Assembly (NCBI GenBank): GCA_030737835.1
Contig: CM060855.1
Span: 1,721,032-1,785,031, forward strand
DNA from: Acorus gramineus
Taxonomy: Eukaryota; Streptophyta; Magnoliopsida; Acorales; Acoraceae
Length of the DNA stretch: 64,000 nt
Reading direction: 5' to 3'
In this document: positions 45,310-57,264 of the stretch, one piece after another
Position numbering within the stretch: the stretch's first letter is position 1
Layout: each line of letters starts with the position of its first letter
The notes under the pieces: model-generated
Databases searched by the model: none
What the model was told of the DNA's origin: nothing
The model's input: only the letters and a program-made list of their open reading frames with translations
Position numbers and translations under genes: made by a program

Positions 45310-45681
45310 GAAGAGGAGGGGAAGGAAACAAAATACAATCATATGACAATAAGCCGTTATTTGTGAATGACGACGCGTTTCTTTATCACTGACACTTCTC
45401 CCCTTATTTTCAATCCTGCCATTGACTCATTGATTGTGTAAGAAAAATGTTGTATTTAGTAACTCTTTAAAAATGAGTTTAAAAAATAATTTTTATTTAA
45501 ATTTGATTGTCAAAAGAATACTTTTTTTTTATTGGTTATTTGAAACTTTGTATTGGGATAATTGAAACATATATAGAATGTATAAAATTTAGCTGGACTG
45601 GTTAGACGTCTAAAATGAAGATATATCTATCAGATTTTGCACCAGTAATACAAACTATTTATCTTGATAGTCTAATCCTAT
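45310..45681. other. Upstream region of the bHLH gene
   Basis: Probable promoter DNA, AT-rich, with no motif that can be singled out. Confidence 0.5.
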
Positions 45682-45684
45682 TTA

Positions 45685-46126
45685 GGGCTCGTTTGGATAA
45701 AGGCATAAGCTATTTTGGGGTTTATACCTGTTCCAGGAATTATTGACTTTATCAATGGAATAAGTGATTTTGTGTTTGATTGTGTTTTCAGTTATTCTCG
45801 TTGGGAAACGTAATAATAAAGGTTAGAGTGTTTGGTTGATAAGGAATAAAATGTGAATAAGGTGTAAAAAGTTGATTTGACATGTGGGCCTTATTGATGT
45901 ATAATAGGTGATGACAGATAATTTGATGTGATGACATGTGATATGATAAGTGGGTCCCCTTATACCAATGGGGGAATAACACAATTCCATAGGAAGACTT
46001 GAAATACAAATATCAGTTTATTCTCACCTAATTCTACATAGCTATACCTTCTTATTCTTTCTATCCAAACACTTTTTCTTCATTATTCTCCCATATTCCT
46101 CCCCTATTCCTCTAGCCAAACAGCCC
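45685..46126 (+). mobile_element. MITE family M1, copy upstream of the bHLH gene
   Basis: 442 bp, ends GGGCTCGTTTGG and CCAAACAGCCC, TTA duplication at 45682-45684 and 46127-46129. Shares internal AACGTAATAATAA and GATGTGATGACATGTGA phrases with 5716-6130 and 60294-60731. It starts 480 bp upstream of the bHLH ATG, so it may lie in the promoter. Confidence 0.85.
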
Positions 46127-46129
46127 TTA

Positions 46130-46663
46130 GGGGTCAGTTTTTGTGCGTGTTATGTCCACGTTTGTGTGCTCGAAGCAGTACAACGTATGGACACTTATTT
46201 CAACAAGCTTTGGTATCGACATCTCTCCTTCCATGTTCACATTTACAGTGAAAAAAAATAGACCCCCCTCAACGCCCAAAACAATGCTTCCCACAAGCAA
46301 GGGACAAATTTGGTGGTGTTTGAGGGTGTTTTACAAGTTTACCCATGCAAATCAAATCCCTAAACTTATGAATGAAGTGTGTTTATATAGTTAACACTAT
46401 CCCGAAAGGCCAACGCTGGTTTTAATTGTCAAACATTTAATTTTTCATTTGTTACGTGTTTCCAACATAACCCACTGTTGAAATGAGTTTCATAAGCTGC
46501 ATATGCCAAACGCTGCGGCTGGCATCATAAATCCAAACGGACATGAGGACTTATTCCTCTATAGCTTATACCTCTAATTTTAACATTTTCCATAGTGAAT
46601 TCTTTGGGGTGTGTATTTTGAAGTGATGGTTTTGAAGGTCATTTTATGTCTATACTTTTCGAT
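46130..46663. other. Intergenic, no recognised feature
   Basis: A short open frame (46143-46394) has no recognisable content. The stretch ends in a 17-base G run (46664-46680). Confidence 0.55.
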
Positions 46664-46877
46664 GGGGGGGGGGGGGGGGGCGATATACTGATACTGCAAA
46701 GAGGTGTACAAACGAAACATATATGTAATAAATTTTCTTTAAGTGGAACCTAACTATTCATTAGAGTATATACCTTATTTTATAAAACAATATGCTTCAT
46801 TGTACGCTTTAAAAATTATAAAAATTACACAAAATATACACTTTAAGTATTATAAAAATATAACCAAATTGCATGTA

Positions 46878-46896
46878 ACACACACGCGCGCACGCA

Positions 46897-46944
<48 letters not shown>
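46878..46944. repeat. Compound (CA)n(TA)n microsatellite
   Basis: ACACACACGCGCGCACGC then CA repeats then about 17 AT units. Alternating purine-pyrimidine over 60 bases. Confidence 0.95.
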
Positions 46945-46947
<3 letters not shown>

Positions 46948-49096
46948 TCAGGATAGTCTAACATGGAAGAAAGAGGAGAGAATATAACGACGGTTTGAGA
47001 GTTTGGATTTTCAGACTTACTCCAGCGAAGGCCTGTCTAGCCCTTAAAACACTTGGCAACTTTCAGTTTTAAGAGCAATCATGAAAATGTCACGTTATAC
47101 ACATGAATTTATTTTAATAATATATACCTAATTAAATATTGGACGTGTGTATTTCACTCATTGGCAAGGTGTATACACTTTAAAAATATTTTTCATTGCA
47201 TGTTGGTTGAATGAATCAATGGAAATATTGGAGAGTCCTCAGGCATCATCTTGAAATTTATTTTATTTTCTCATGTTTTTTATAAGTGTAATTGATTAAA
47301 AATATATAGAATTGCAGTATAGTTTGGTTTCATGTTTGGACGAATTCTGTAGTGAAAATGCTAAACGCGGAATCAAATAAGACAATGACAAATTAAAAAT
47401 GGCTTTTTTCGTCTGCATTTTATTCAATAAAAGTATCATATTCTAAACTCCTCAAAAACAATGCATCTTAAACGCGGGGTCATTTTTTCAAAATTGAACA
47501 TCTAGAACTCGATCACTTTCAAAATAGTTTTGAATAGATTTTGTTAAAGGAGTTGATACACACAATCAATCCACCCCTAGGGTACTTTTTACTGCCCCTA
47601 TTTTCTCCTAGCTTTAGGATCGGTTTGGTAATTCTGACCCAAAATGAGAATCATTCCTTCGTAGGAATCCATTATTCTCATAGATTCTGTAAAAAGAATG
47701 TACAAGAATGAACACAAAAAAGGACTGCAAATGCAATTTTCAGTTGTTCCAACAAATTGAGAATTAGAACGCATGAGAATGAGAATGAATGTGCGCCAAA
47801 CAGACCCTGTGTTTTGCGTTTGTGTATATGCTTTATAATTTACTTTTTTAAGTATATGTATACATATTTTTAAAAGAATTCAAATTAAAGATGCTGAGAG
47901 CAATAAAAAAAACTGTAGATATTGCTGCTATCCCTAACATGCATGCATTCTTTTTTGATAAAATATTATTTGGTTCATCTTGAATAAAATGAGGATAATT
48001 GGTGAATAAGAGATGGATAAAAGTTTATGACTTTTTAAATAACAAATATATCCCCATATAAAATATTTGTGTTTGGGAATAAGTGTGAGAGTTGTGTGTT
48101 ATGATAGATGTGATAGAGAGGGACTTGGAGGTGGAAGATCTACCATCATATCCTCAAAAAATGGCGACAGGTACGCATATTATTTACTTTTCTTCAATGA
48201 TCTTCATGAGATCTAGGGTTTAGGGGTTTTATTAAAATCTGAACGGGCTCTGCTCGAGCTATAGACCGAAGCAGAACTGACTTGCTTGGTCAGAGGTGGT
48301 CGCTGCTTCTTATTCTATGAAAATGATCTCTCAGGTAGCCATAAAAAAGGTCATATTTTTTTATGTTAAACCCGTACCCAACCCAACCCGAACCTGAACC
48401 GATGGCTTGGATGGCTTCGAGTTTGAAGATCAAATTAGATTAGGTTTAAATAATTAACTTTCCTCAATTGTCTATTGGGTTCAGATTAAACTCCAATCAA
48501 ACCTAATCTGAGTTACCCCAATGACGAGAAGGGGTACAATTCGGTCGGTTTGGTTCAGTTTTTCACAAATCTATATTGAACCAAAATATAATTACATATA
48601 ACCTCAAAACCGAACTGAAAATCCAGAACTGAACCAAACCAATTTTTATTTGATTAACCAAACTAAACTGAATCGAACCGAACTGTTACAAATAAACATA
48701 TTTATACTCATTATTTTTCTTCCTACCTCATATATTTATACACTATTATCTAAATGAATATTGATTATGAATAACCATGTATTTAAATTTAATTCGATTT
48801 AGTTCGATTAATTCAATTTTTTAAACAAAATCAAACCAATATATCAGTTTATTATTTTTCAATCCATACACAAACCAAATCAAAAGAATATTGATCCAAA
48901 CCTGAAAAATATGGGTTTGGATGTTGATTTAACCTACCAAAGTTATGTCCATGTGCCCAGTACAATAGGGACGTTCAAAATTTTACTTGAAAAAAGTTCG
49001 GGGAGTGGCATTTTCGTGAATACGTGGAGGAGTGAGGGGGCTCGGTGACCAAGAATTGCGAATGCGCGTCATGGGCCTACAGAAAATAATTGGCCG
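46945..49096. other. Intergenic; one possible MITE
   Basis: AT-rich. Near 47620-47815 a segment starts GGATCGGTTTGGTAATTC and ends CCAAACAGACCC, with many GAGAATGAGAAT phrases, resembling a MITE, but no target duplication was established. 48370-48900 is a low-complexity AACCGAACC/GGTTCGGTT region. No gene. Confidence 0.5.
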
Positions 49097-49099
49097 TTA

Positions 49100-49494
49100 G
49101 AGCATCTCCAATGCATATATAGCTAAGCAAGATGTTAAAGTGTCATGTTAGCACTTTATACCTCAACTATACACTCATTTACTACATTCCTATTTAGTTG
49201 GTTGTTGTTGCTCCAATGGACTAACTAAATAAACTAGCCAAACAATAGTAGGCCCCACCTCTTCACCCATTCAACCTTTCAAATGTATTTTTTATTAATT
49301 TTTTAAGGAGAACTATCACGTGGGGCCCACATTTGACTAGCTAAAACACTAGCTATAGTTAGTATGAAAGATAACACGTGACACGTGGGGCTCACATTTA
49401 GTTCTCTCTTAACATCTTCATTAGAGCAACATTTTTACATGTTATGTAAAATATAACACTAACATGTTAGTTAACATATCCATTAGAGATACTC
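49100..49494 (+). mobile_element. MITE with GAGCATCTCCAATG ends
   Basis: 395 bp. Left end GAGCATCTCCAATG and right end CATTAGAGATACTC are inverted repeats with two mismatches in 14; TTA duplication at 49097-49099 and 49495-49497. Such GAGCATCTCCAA ends are common among plant MITEs. Confidence 0.8.
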
Positions 49495-49497
49495 TTA

Positions 49498-50430
49498 TAC
49501 ACATGAAAGTCCCACAAAACACTGCAGCTGGCAGCCAACTTTTCTTCATTTCCACTAATGCCCTCCTTCCTAGGAGCAGACACCTGTTCTTTCTGATCCT
49601 GTCACCCCTGCTTGACTAAAGTTTTATTTCACACAGCTAAGACTAAAAAAGAATACATTCTCGAATTGGATAGGCATATGCCATGTTAAATAAAAGCCAA
49701 ATTATCATTAAATACCTAACAATATAAATACAATTTTATTTTATATATTTCACCAAATATTTTGTGTAAAAATTTCAAAAATCAAAATGTTTACAAAATC
49801 ATACAGACGTTTTGTCTAGTGACTAATATGAAAAAAATGTTTGAAATTTGGGACTTAAAATGAAATATCACTAAATAGCATAGTTTACAAAGATTTAAAA
49901 ATAAAAATCTCATTTCACAAATTAATGGTATATGGAATACTCTTTAATTTTTCAGACGGACGTGTGGCGTAGAGACTAATAACAAGATAGGCGAGACTCA
50001 AAAAAAAATATGAAGAAGAGATGGATTAATCACTAAATAACATAGTTATAAGGACTTAAAAATAAGAATTCTTTTTTTTTTCAAGTTCTGTCAATCCTAA
50101 ATGTAGTCTTTCTTATATACCTCGTTGACCTCCGTCACTAACTGCATCGAGGTATATACTTCGTTGAAAATTTTTCACATTTACTATAAATAATATCATT
50201 CAATTAATTGAAATATATATTTCATCTCTTATAAAAATGCATACCTCACTAGAAGAGGTATATAATTTTTACAAAAAATAAAAATAGATTTGGTTTGCGT
50301 TTTAAATTGGAAAATGTATTGAATGTAACATTTTTATTGTATTCGGAAAGGAAAGTTTTACCCTTTTTTTTATGAATAGTAGGTTGGGGCATTATATAAA
50401 ACTTTGCACCCCATTTTGAGGGTGATGTAG
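49498..50430. other. Intergenic with reversed arms of the AAGTCC repeat
   Basis: Near 49850-50075, phrases such as TCACTAAATAACATAGTT and GACTTAAAAATAA match the foldback family at 52471-52757 and 60940-61625. A purine- and A-rich stretch; no gene. Confidence 0.5.
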
Positions 50431-51240
50431 ATTTATTGGGTTCTATAATTATATCGGGATATGAAATATTTTATGCAAAATAAATAATTTTTTTGGCTAG
50501 ATTTTTTGTTATTTTCTTCGAAAAGCATAAAATAACAATTACATTACTTGTTTCTACAAGAATAAGTGGTGGATAAGGTTTATAAATTTCAAAATCACAA
50601 TTATGTCATTGGACAATTGTTTTAGTAATATATTTGGATACGTATGTTAGTTATTAAATATGTATTAAGTTTTGGGATGTGTATAGGAGTGTTAGGTGAA
50701 ATATTTTTTAAAAAATATTTATCAGAGCTTAAATCAACTTCTTTAAACATAGCTTTCATAATTTATTCTTGCAAAGGCAAACATCTTTTTTTCCCATTCC
50801 CCCTTATTTTTGGATTACTGTGCAGCCCCAAATGGGTGCTAGCCACTATTTGAATAGTAGGACAGGGGGGAACAGGGGCAATATACAATTTGTTTGCAAT
50901 AAATATAAGAGTATAACTATTAGAGAATGGGATAGAATAAACTGGTATTAGTATTTCAAGTCCCTTAGAATTGTGTTATTCCACCTAATTTATTCCACGG
51001 GTATAAGATGGTACACATGTTAGATCAACTGTCATCACATCATGTAAACCAGGTGGCCTACATGTCTAATTTTTACTTTTTATAATTTCTTATCCATATT
51101 TTATTTATTCCATGGTCAATCAAAACAAAAACCCAATTATTATGATTTTTTAAAGAAAATAACTACAAACAAAATCAAACAGATCAAAATGATTTAATCT
51201 TTGTCTATATTCTATGATCGTTGTCAATCACGTAATAACT
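50431..51240 (-). mobile_element. MITE family M1, reversed and rearranged copy
   Basis: 50850-51200 matches the reverse complement of 45685-46126 (shared TTTCAAGTC, GGAATTGTGTTATTCC, CTGTCATCACATCA). A forward fragment of the same family seems to lie at 50440-50600. Ends could not be fixed. Confidence 0.55.
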
Positions 51241-52470
51241 TATGTCGCTATCTAAATGAGGTCCTAGAATCTCTTAATTATGTCATGGGATTTGTTAAAC
51301 ACAGTCCCACGTACAATCTCACATATAGATCCCACATAATTTTTTTTTATTTATATTTTCCATGTAACAATATATATACTTTCATAAAAAAATAAAAAAT
51401 ATATATATTTCAAATTTTTTTTTATAAAATCACTTTAAAAAAGATTTAATATATGTTTCATTTAACAAAATATAACGGTACCCTAACAATTTGCGCGTGG
51501 GCAATTTGGAATACAAGGAATGCTACAGTATTATGGGGCACTAGCTTTTATCTCGAAAATCTTTGGGTGATGGTTTAATTGAATTTCTTTGATGGGGACG
51601 GGATTGACGGGTAGTGCGACATGAGTTTTGGTGGACGAGGACGCATTGTGAGTAATCGATAGGTGTTACCAAGTAATGGCCTTCTCTACCGGGTAATTGT
51701 TTAATTATGTTGTATTTTATTTGTTTTACATTTTTACTTCTATTATTCTCATATGGTTTATTTTGTTAACATTTGAAAATAGATATACCTATATTTCACT
51801 AAAAAAAAAAACAGAACTCTACCTAGCAAATAGGAGTTCGTAAACGCCGAATAGAAGGTGGTGACCATAAAAGGATTCACACGTGGTGATTCCTCTTCAT
51901 AAATGTCTGCAATTGCAATTCAATGTCTAAAGTCTATAAAAATCTTTTTGTATAGGGAAAAATCTAAATAACCCCGGTATAAATTGTTTAAAATCTATAT
52001 AATCTCTTAATTTTTTTTAAAGTCCATAACTCTCTAAAATCATCTATATAAATCCATTTAATCATCTGAGTTAAACTTTCATTAATAGATAAATAATATT
52101 TTGTGAATATTTCGTTTAATTAACCTTAACTGACCCCCATATAATTTGTTAAAAAAAACAAAAAACCTTTTGTACATGATGATTTTATTTTTTCAAATAA
52201 ATTATAAAAACCCATCTAGAAGGATAAAATTATCATTTATAGATGACTTTTTGTATTTTTAACACATTGTAGTGGATTTTAGGTATACTATGTTCACAAT
52301 CAGGGTTAATCAGACAGAATAATCATATTATGCCAACGAAAATTTAACTCATATAGCTTTGGATTTACATAGATGTTTTTAGTTGGTTATATAGACTTTA
52401 AGAAAAGTTATATGGATTTCAAGAAGTTTACAAGGATTATTTGGATTTTTACCTTTTGTATATATGCAAG
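51241..52470. other. Intergenic, no recognised feature
   Basis: Very AT-rich. 51980-52440 contains paired AAATCCATATAA/TTATATGGATTT phrases about 350 bp apart that look like an old inverted repeat, too diverged to bound. Confidence 0.5.
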
Positions 52471-52757
52471 GGTTTTTTATTTTTAAGTAGCCACAAACTA
52501 TAGAATTTAGTGATCGATCAATCACTTATTTATATTTTGGTTTTAGTCCCCAGATTTAAAGGATATGTTCCTTTTTAGTCCCTCCCAAATGCTAAAAAGA
52601 AAACCAAATAATTTAGGGATAAGTCCCTTCCAGTCCCAGGGACTAAAAAGGAACATATCCTTTAAATCTGAAGACTAAAACTAAAATATGAAGAAATAAG
52701 ATATTGATCATTAAATCTCATAGTTTGTGGGGACTTAGAAATAAAAAACCCTATGTA
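52471..52757. repeat. Long foldback (hairpin) element
   Basis: Arms of about 115-120 bp: 52481-52600 pairs with 52630-52745 with few mismatches. The inner arms contain AAAGGATATGTTCCTTTTTA and its complement; the loop is roughly 30-55 bases. It shares outer sequence (CACAAACTATAGAATTTAGTGA type) with scattered copies elsewhere in the window. A transcript would form a long double-stranded stem. Confidence 0.85.
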
Positions 52758-52759
52758 CA

Positions 52760-53630
52760 AACAACCAGTTCTCTTCAGTTTCCCTGCCAAACTAACTTTT
52801 CGTTTGGCTTCCAAACATCATTGATTCCCAGCTCAGAATAATTGAGTCTCTCTTTCTGCAGATTCTCTCCAACTGCGTGTTAACGTTAGAACCCTCTTTT
52901 ATGTTTTCTTTTCTTTTCTTTTAGGTTTCTCACTAGACATTTGCCCTTTATCACTTCAATAGTGTTTATTTACCTCCAAATATCAAAATAATGTTTTGGT
53001 ATTATGTATTAAAGAGAAGGGTATTTTTGTAACTTTACAGACATGTAGCCCGGGTTTTACGCGCCGGCTGTTCCAAACGAGCAGAAGCAATGATTCGTCA
53101 CTTCTGGATTTTTTCTCTTCTTTCTTTCTTTTCAGAAAAAGCCATTTCAGTTTTTTTTTTTTGTTTTTTTTGTGGCATGGCTTATTGGCTTAAAACAGGG
53201 TTTATATTATATTGTATGCAGTCGATGGCCCGGATGCGGAATTCATATTATGTTTGATAATCACATAGAATTTCTGTCATTCAATGAAAACTTATCACGT
53301 ATATATGAAAAATATAATTTTATAGAATATTATCATTATATTTTTTATTTACAAGAAAATCGTTGTATTTGTACTTTAATTTCTTGTGAATCATCTACAT
53401 GGCGGCAGTTATTGATTGATAATGTATAGTTTCTCTATTTTAAGAGAATAGAGAATTAATATCATTCCATAGTGATGTTATAACCAAAAGCGGAACGCCC
53501 AACTAAGAAACTCAGCCCAGCTTGTCTAACTCATGCCCAACGACCCAATCATTAATCATACTATATAAATTTATATATAAAAAAAATTAAAAAAAAATGC
53601 AATAAAACCTAAAAACATCATCTCCTTCCT
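52760..53630. other. Intergenic; one unrecognised 85-codon frame
   Basis: An open frame at 53172-53429 (CSRWPGCGIHIMFDNHIEFL and a CICTL...STWRQLL end) looks slightly protein-like but matches nothing I can name. It could be the end of a decayed gene or TE. The remainder is AT-rich. Confidence 0.35.
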
Positions 53631-53757
53631 CCCACAATTTCTATTGCACTGACGTCGATCAGCATAACATACCATCTTTGAAAAAAATTATAAAATTTAT
53701 CCTCGAGATTTCAGTAAACAAGAGATGTGTATTTTGAGAAATTCAACCACAACATTA
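53631..53757 (+). pseudogene. hAT transposase fragment, left duplicate
   Basis: 127 bp matching 58488-58613 with about 12 differences. A frame here reads YPRDFSKQEMCIL, a block that precedes the dimerisation domain in plant TTF-type hAT transposases. It stops at ACAACATTA, after which 20 bp of unrelated DNA and a copia LTR follow. Confidence 0.7.
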
Positions 53758-53777
53758 TTAAAAGAAAGCAAGTTCTC

Positions 53778-53951
53778 TGTTTTGCCATAATCAAAAGAGG
53801 TTAGGCAGATTGTATTTCATATACATATTGCTTGTAGTTTGTTCCAAGAGATAAGGAGATAGAGATAACTCCAAGAGAGGTTACATAACTAATATGTGTG
53901 ATTCATTGGATTTTATCATTAGACTTATTCTTTGCTGAGGTGGTATTCTCT
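53778..53951 (-). repeat. 3' LTR of the copia element
   Basis: Follows the purine-rich TTTGTGGGAGAG on the minus strand, starts TATTAGAG (TGTTAG would be usual) and ends GGCAAAACA; about 174 bp, a normal size for short copia LTRs. The matching 5' LTR is missing, so the start is inferred from the polypurine tract. Confidence 0.6.
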
Positions 53952-54586
53952 AATACTCTCCCACAAACTGATGAGGACAGAGGAGACATCAGTTTGGCTC
54001 TGAGAAAGTGGAATGTGTTCACAGGCAATCCTTTAGTAAAGATATCAGCAAGTTGAGTGGATGAACGAACAAATGTGATACGGAGAGATCCATCAGCAAC
54101 AAGATCACGAACAAAATGATAATCCACTTCAATATGCTTAGTGTGACTCAGAGACACTAATAGCAAGAGCTTTATATTCAGCCTCCGCACTGGATTGAGC
54201 GACAATAGACTGTTTCTTAGAACCCCAAGAAATAAGGGTAGACCCTAAAAAAGTGCAGAACCCAGTAGTAAATCATCGAGTAGTGGGGCAACCAGCCCAA
54301 TCGGCATCCGAATAAGCAACAAGAGAATGCAAAGGTCCCGAGTGTAGCGTCAGACCAGTACTGAGAGTGCCTTTTAAATACCGTAGGATCCGTTTAATAG
54401 CCTGAAAATGTATGGTTGTTGGTGCATGCATGAATTGGCATACTTGATTAACAGCATAACATATATCAGGTCGAGTGAGTGTACGATACTGCAAAGCTCC
54501 AACAATGCTTCGATATTCTTGACAATTAGGCAAGGGGTTACCATGAGAAAAGTCCATCTTAGACCCAACAGAAACAGGAGTGGAGC
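53903..54586 (-). pseudogene. pol: Copia pol, 3' segment: RNase H end
   Basis: Begins directly at the nested LTR and reads CQEYRSIVGALQYRTLTRPD, ICYAVNQVCQFMHAPTT, then AYSDADWAGCPTTR with a TGA (near 54273). The last part carries KHIEVDYHFVRDLVADGSL and STQLADIFTKGL, the conserved end of copia polyproteins. Between EYKALA and TKHIEVD about 30 residues of RNase H, including the metal-binding DNQSA block, are deleted with a frame change. Continuous with 57265-58487 before the LTR insertion. Confidence 0.88.
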
Positions 54587-57264
54587 TGTCACGCCCCAGG
54601 GCGGCCGTCCCCGATACGTGGCAAATATATATAATATCAGCAGTCCATACACGAAATCAATAAAAGACTCTAAACAACATCGAAGGTAATAACAAAATTA
54701 ACAATGTAGCTGACATAATATATATACATATAGCGGAAGCTTAAACGACTGAGTCTGTAATTCAAAGACATATTACAGACCAGACATATTACAGACCAGA
54801 ATACATAATCAACTGTCCTGTGAGAGCCAATATAAAACAAAGACATTAACATACAAGTATTGTGCCCAAGCACGAGTAACAATACATACAGAAAAAAGGG
54901 GAATGCTGATGGCCTCTCACTCGCAAGACCCAAAACGCGAACGCTGCTCCGCTACTGGTGCGATGCCTCGGGGAGCTCCTCCTTCAGATCCGACTCAGCG
55001 ACAACTGGAGGAAAAAGATATGCGAGGGGTGAGCCACACACTCAGTGAATGGTACAATCCATGCAACACAGCTCATATTTAACCTTAAAAATCATTAAAG
55101 TCCCTAAGATGGGAGAAACTGTACAAATTGGTGGGTCGTAGCGACGCCGACCCACCACACCCTCACCCTCACTCTTTAGAGGTGACATAGGACTTTTGGA
55201 AGATATTAGACTGCTCTACACCCTTGGTCCACCGGTAGCCCTTTCCCGGGTAGCCTTACCTGGTGTACTCCACGATCAGTACGTTCCCGAATGCATCGGT
55301 AGTACCTACGGATGAGAGCCCTCTGTCAAGACAGTTTTTTCAACGCCGGGGAGTTCCTACATCGGATCCAACGAAGGGGAGAAAACAATCTAACACGCGG
55401 ATACGATCCTCTTGAATCTGTCGACACCGGTTACTAAACACCGATACGGTAAAGAATTCTCAAGAATTCCCTCCAGGGCGCATAACTCAGATGCGGGAAA
55501 ACATATTATTCATAGTGACAATTGCCAAGTATGACCCCCATAAGTGGTCATACACTTGCCTAAACTCATTAGGCAAGATTTGAGGCTCAACCTAAGCATA
55601 TAACGTGGATAATGAATATACAAGGAATTCATCATGGAAGCATTTAAATAATATAATAACAAAGTTATAATATTTTCTAAGGCATGCTTACACTTATGCT
55701 TTTCATAGATATCTAAGGGTGTACTTAGGCAAGGTCGGGGTACATGCAGGAATCAAATGTTATCCTAACATGGGACATGATGCACGAACAAGCATTGGTC
55801 CCTACACATGGTACTAGGATGTATAACCCTAACATGTTAGTTCTAGCATGGCATGGATGCAACCTAGCAAGCCCAATAATAACATATACATGCAAATATG
55901 GTTAATATGCAGTTATGATGCCCCAGGGGAGGGCAATGCACGTCTACGTGCATCGAACGCCTCCCAACTGGGTTGGATCGACCCACTCACCGCAACCCGG
56001 GTCGTTGCGTGACCGTTCGCCAAGATCTGCAAGACAAGGGCATTCAATATGGTGAGTATAACTACATAAATATACATGGAATTTACTAGAAATGCCAAAG
56101 ACTCGGACAAGCACGCATACGGGCTCGCACGCATGTGAGTACGCACGTACGCACGCAAGTCCGAGTGCCCCGACACCTACCCGAACCCTCGGGCAGCCAC
56201 ACGCATGGCCCCCGCACGCGTACGCACGCATAAGCACGCACGCACGCGCCCCCGCACCCCCTGGCGCACTGCCGCGCGCGCGTTGCCGCGCGCGCGGGCA
56301 CGCCCGCGCGCGCGCGCCCGACTGCGCGCGCCAGCACCCCTCCGCGTGCCCAAACCTCTCCCACCCCCTCCACAGCCCTCACACACACCCAAACCCACAT
56401 GCATGGCATGCATGATCACCCTAACAGCCCTAACAACCATTAAAACATAGATAAGGGAGGAGGAGAGCTTACCAAAGGAGGGGAAAGAAAAGGGGAGGAA
56501 TTCGGGTGCTCTTGGCGCACCAAAACCACCGCAACCGCCACCACCAACACCACCACCTCCTCAGCCTTACTTGGCTGAAAAAATCAGGGGCAAAAGGGGA
56601 GCATGAGAGGGGAAAAGCTAGAGAGAAAGAAAGAGAGAAAGGGACAACTACAACAACACACACACACCTTTCTTTCTTGCACTTCCTTCTTGTGCTTCTT
56701 CTTCTTCTTCCCTTCCTTCTCACACAAACAAAAGGGAACACAAAGGGGAGCAACAACAACAAAAGAAGAAGAAAAGAAGGGTCGGATGACTCTCTCTTTT
56801 TTTTTTCCTCTAAGGGTTGGAGAGAGAGGGAGAGAAAAAGAGAGAGAGAGTCATAATTTCTCAAAAAGGCGGTTGGTGGGGGGGTTTGACTTGAGTCAAC
56901 CTATCAAAGCTACCAAACAAAACCCCTTGATTAGTTAAAAGTTATCTTTGACTAGTCAAGGTCTTCATTGACTTGGTCCAAGTCATCCTTTGACAATTCA
57001 AAATCGATCAAAACTCGGATACGATTCGAAATTGCAAAATTTTCTAAAACGTAACCAGAACTCGATGAAATTCCTGTGGGCAGTATCAAATGGTACCAGG
57101 ACCCATAATATGCAGCTAGATTTTTAATCGAAGTACTTGAACTCACGCAGATAGCTAAAAGTCTAAAATTTTAGCAGCTCCGATCGAAAAAAGAAAAAAT
57201 TAGAAAGTGGCCAGAAATGACCCAAATGTGACCAATAAGCTAAAAAGTGACACATATATAACAT
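54587..57264 (+). mobile_element. LTR family L1, copy 3: solo LTR inside copia pol
   Basis: 2678 bp from TGTCACGCCCC to ATATATAACA, splitting the copia coding sequence between codons of LDSKPC and the following SVGSK. Flanks GGAGC (54582-54586) and TGAGC (57265-57269) are a 5-bp duplication with one later change. Carries one copy of the ~100-bp internal repeat (55120-55200) and the CpG-dense block 56110-56350. More diverged than copies 1 and 2, which resemble each other. Confidence 0.88.

Noticed and set aside
56469..56938. ORFs on both strands near 56.5-56.9 kb
   Set aside because: Low-complexity Lys/Arg/Ser or Leu/Phe runs from GAAGAA/TTCTTC tracts within LTR copy 3.
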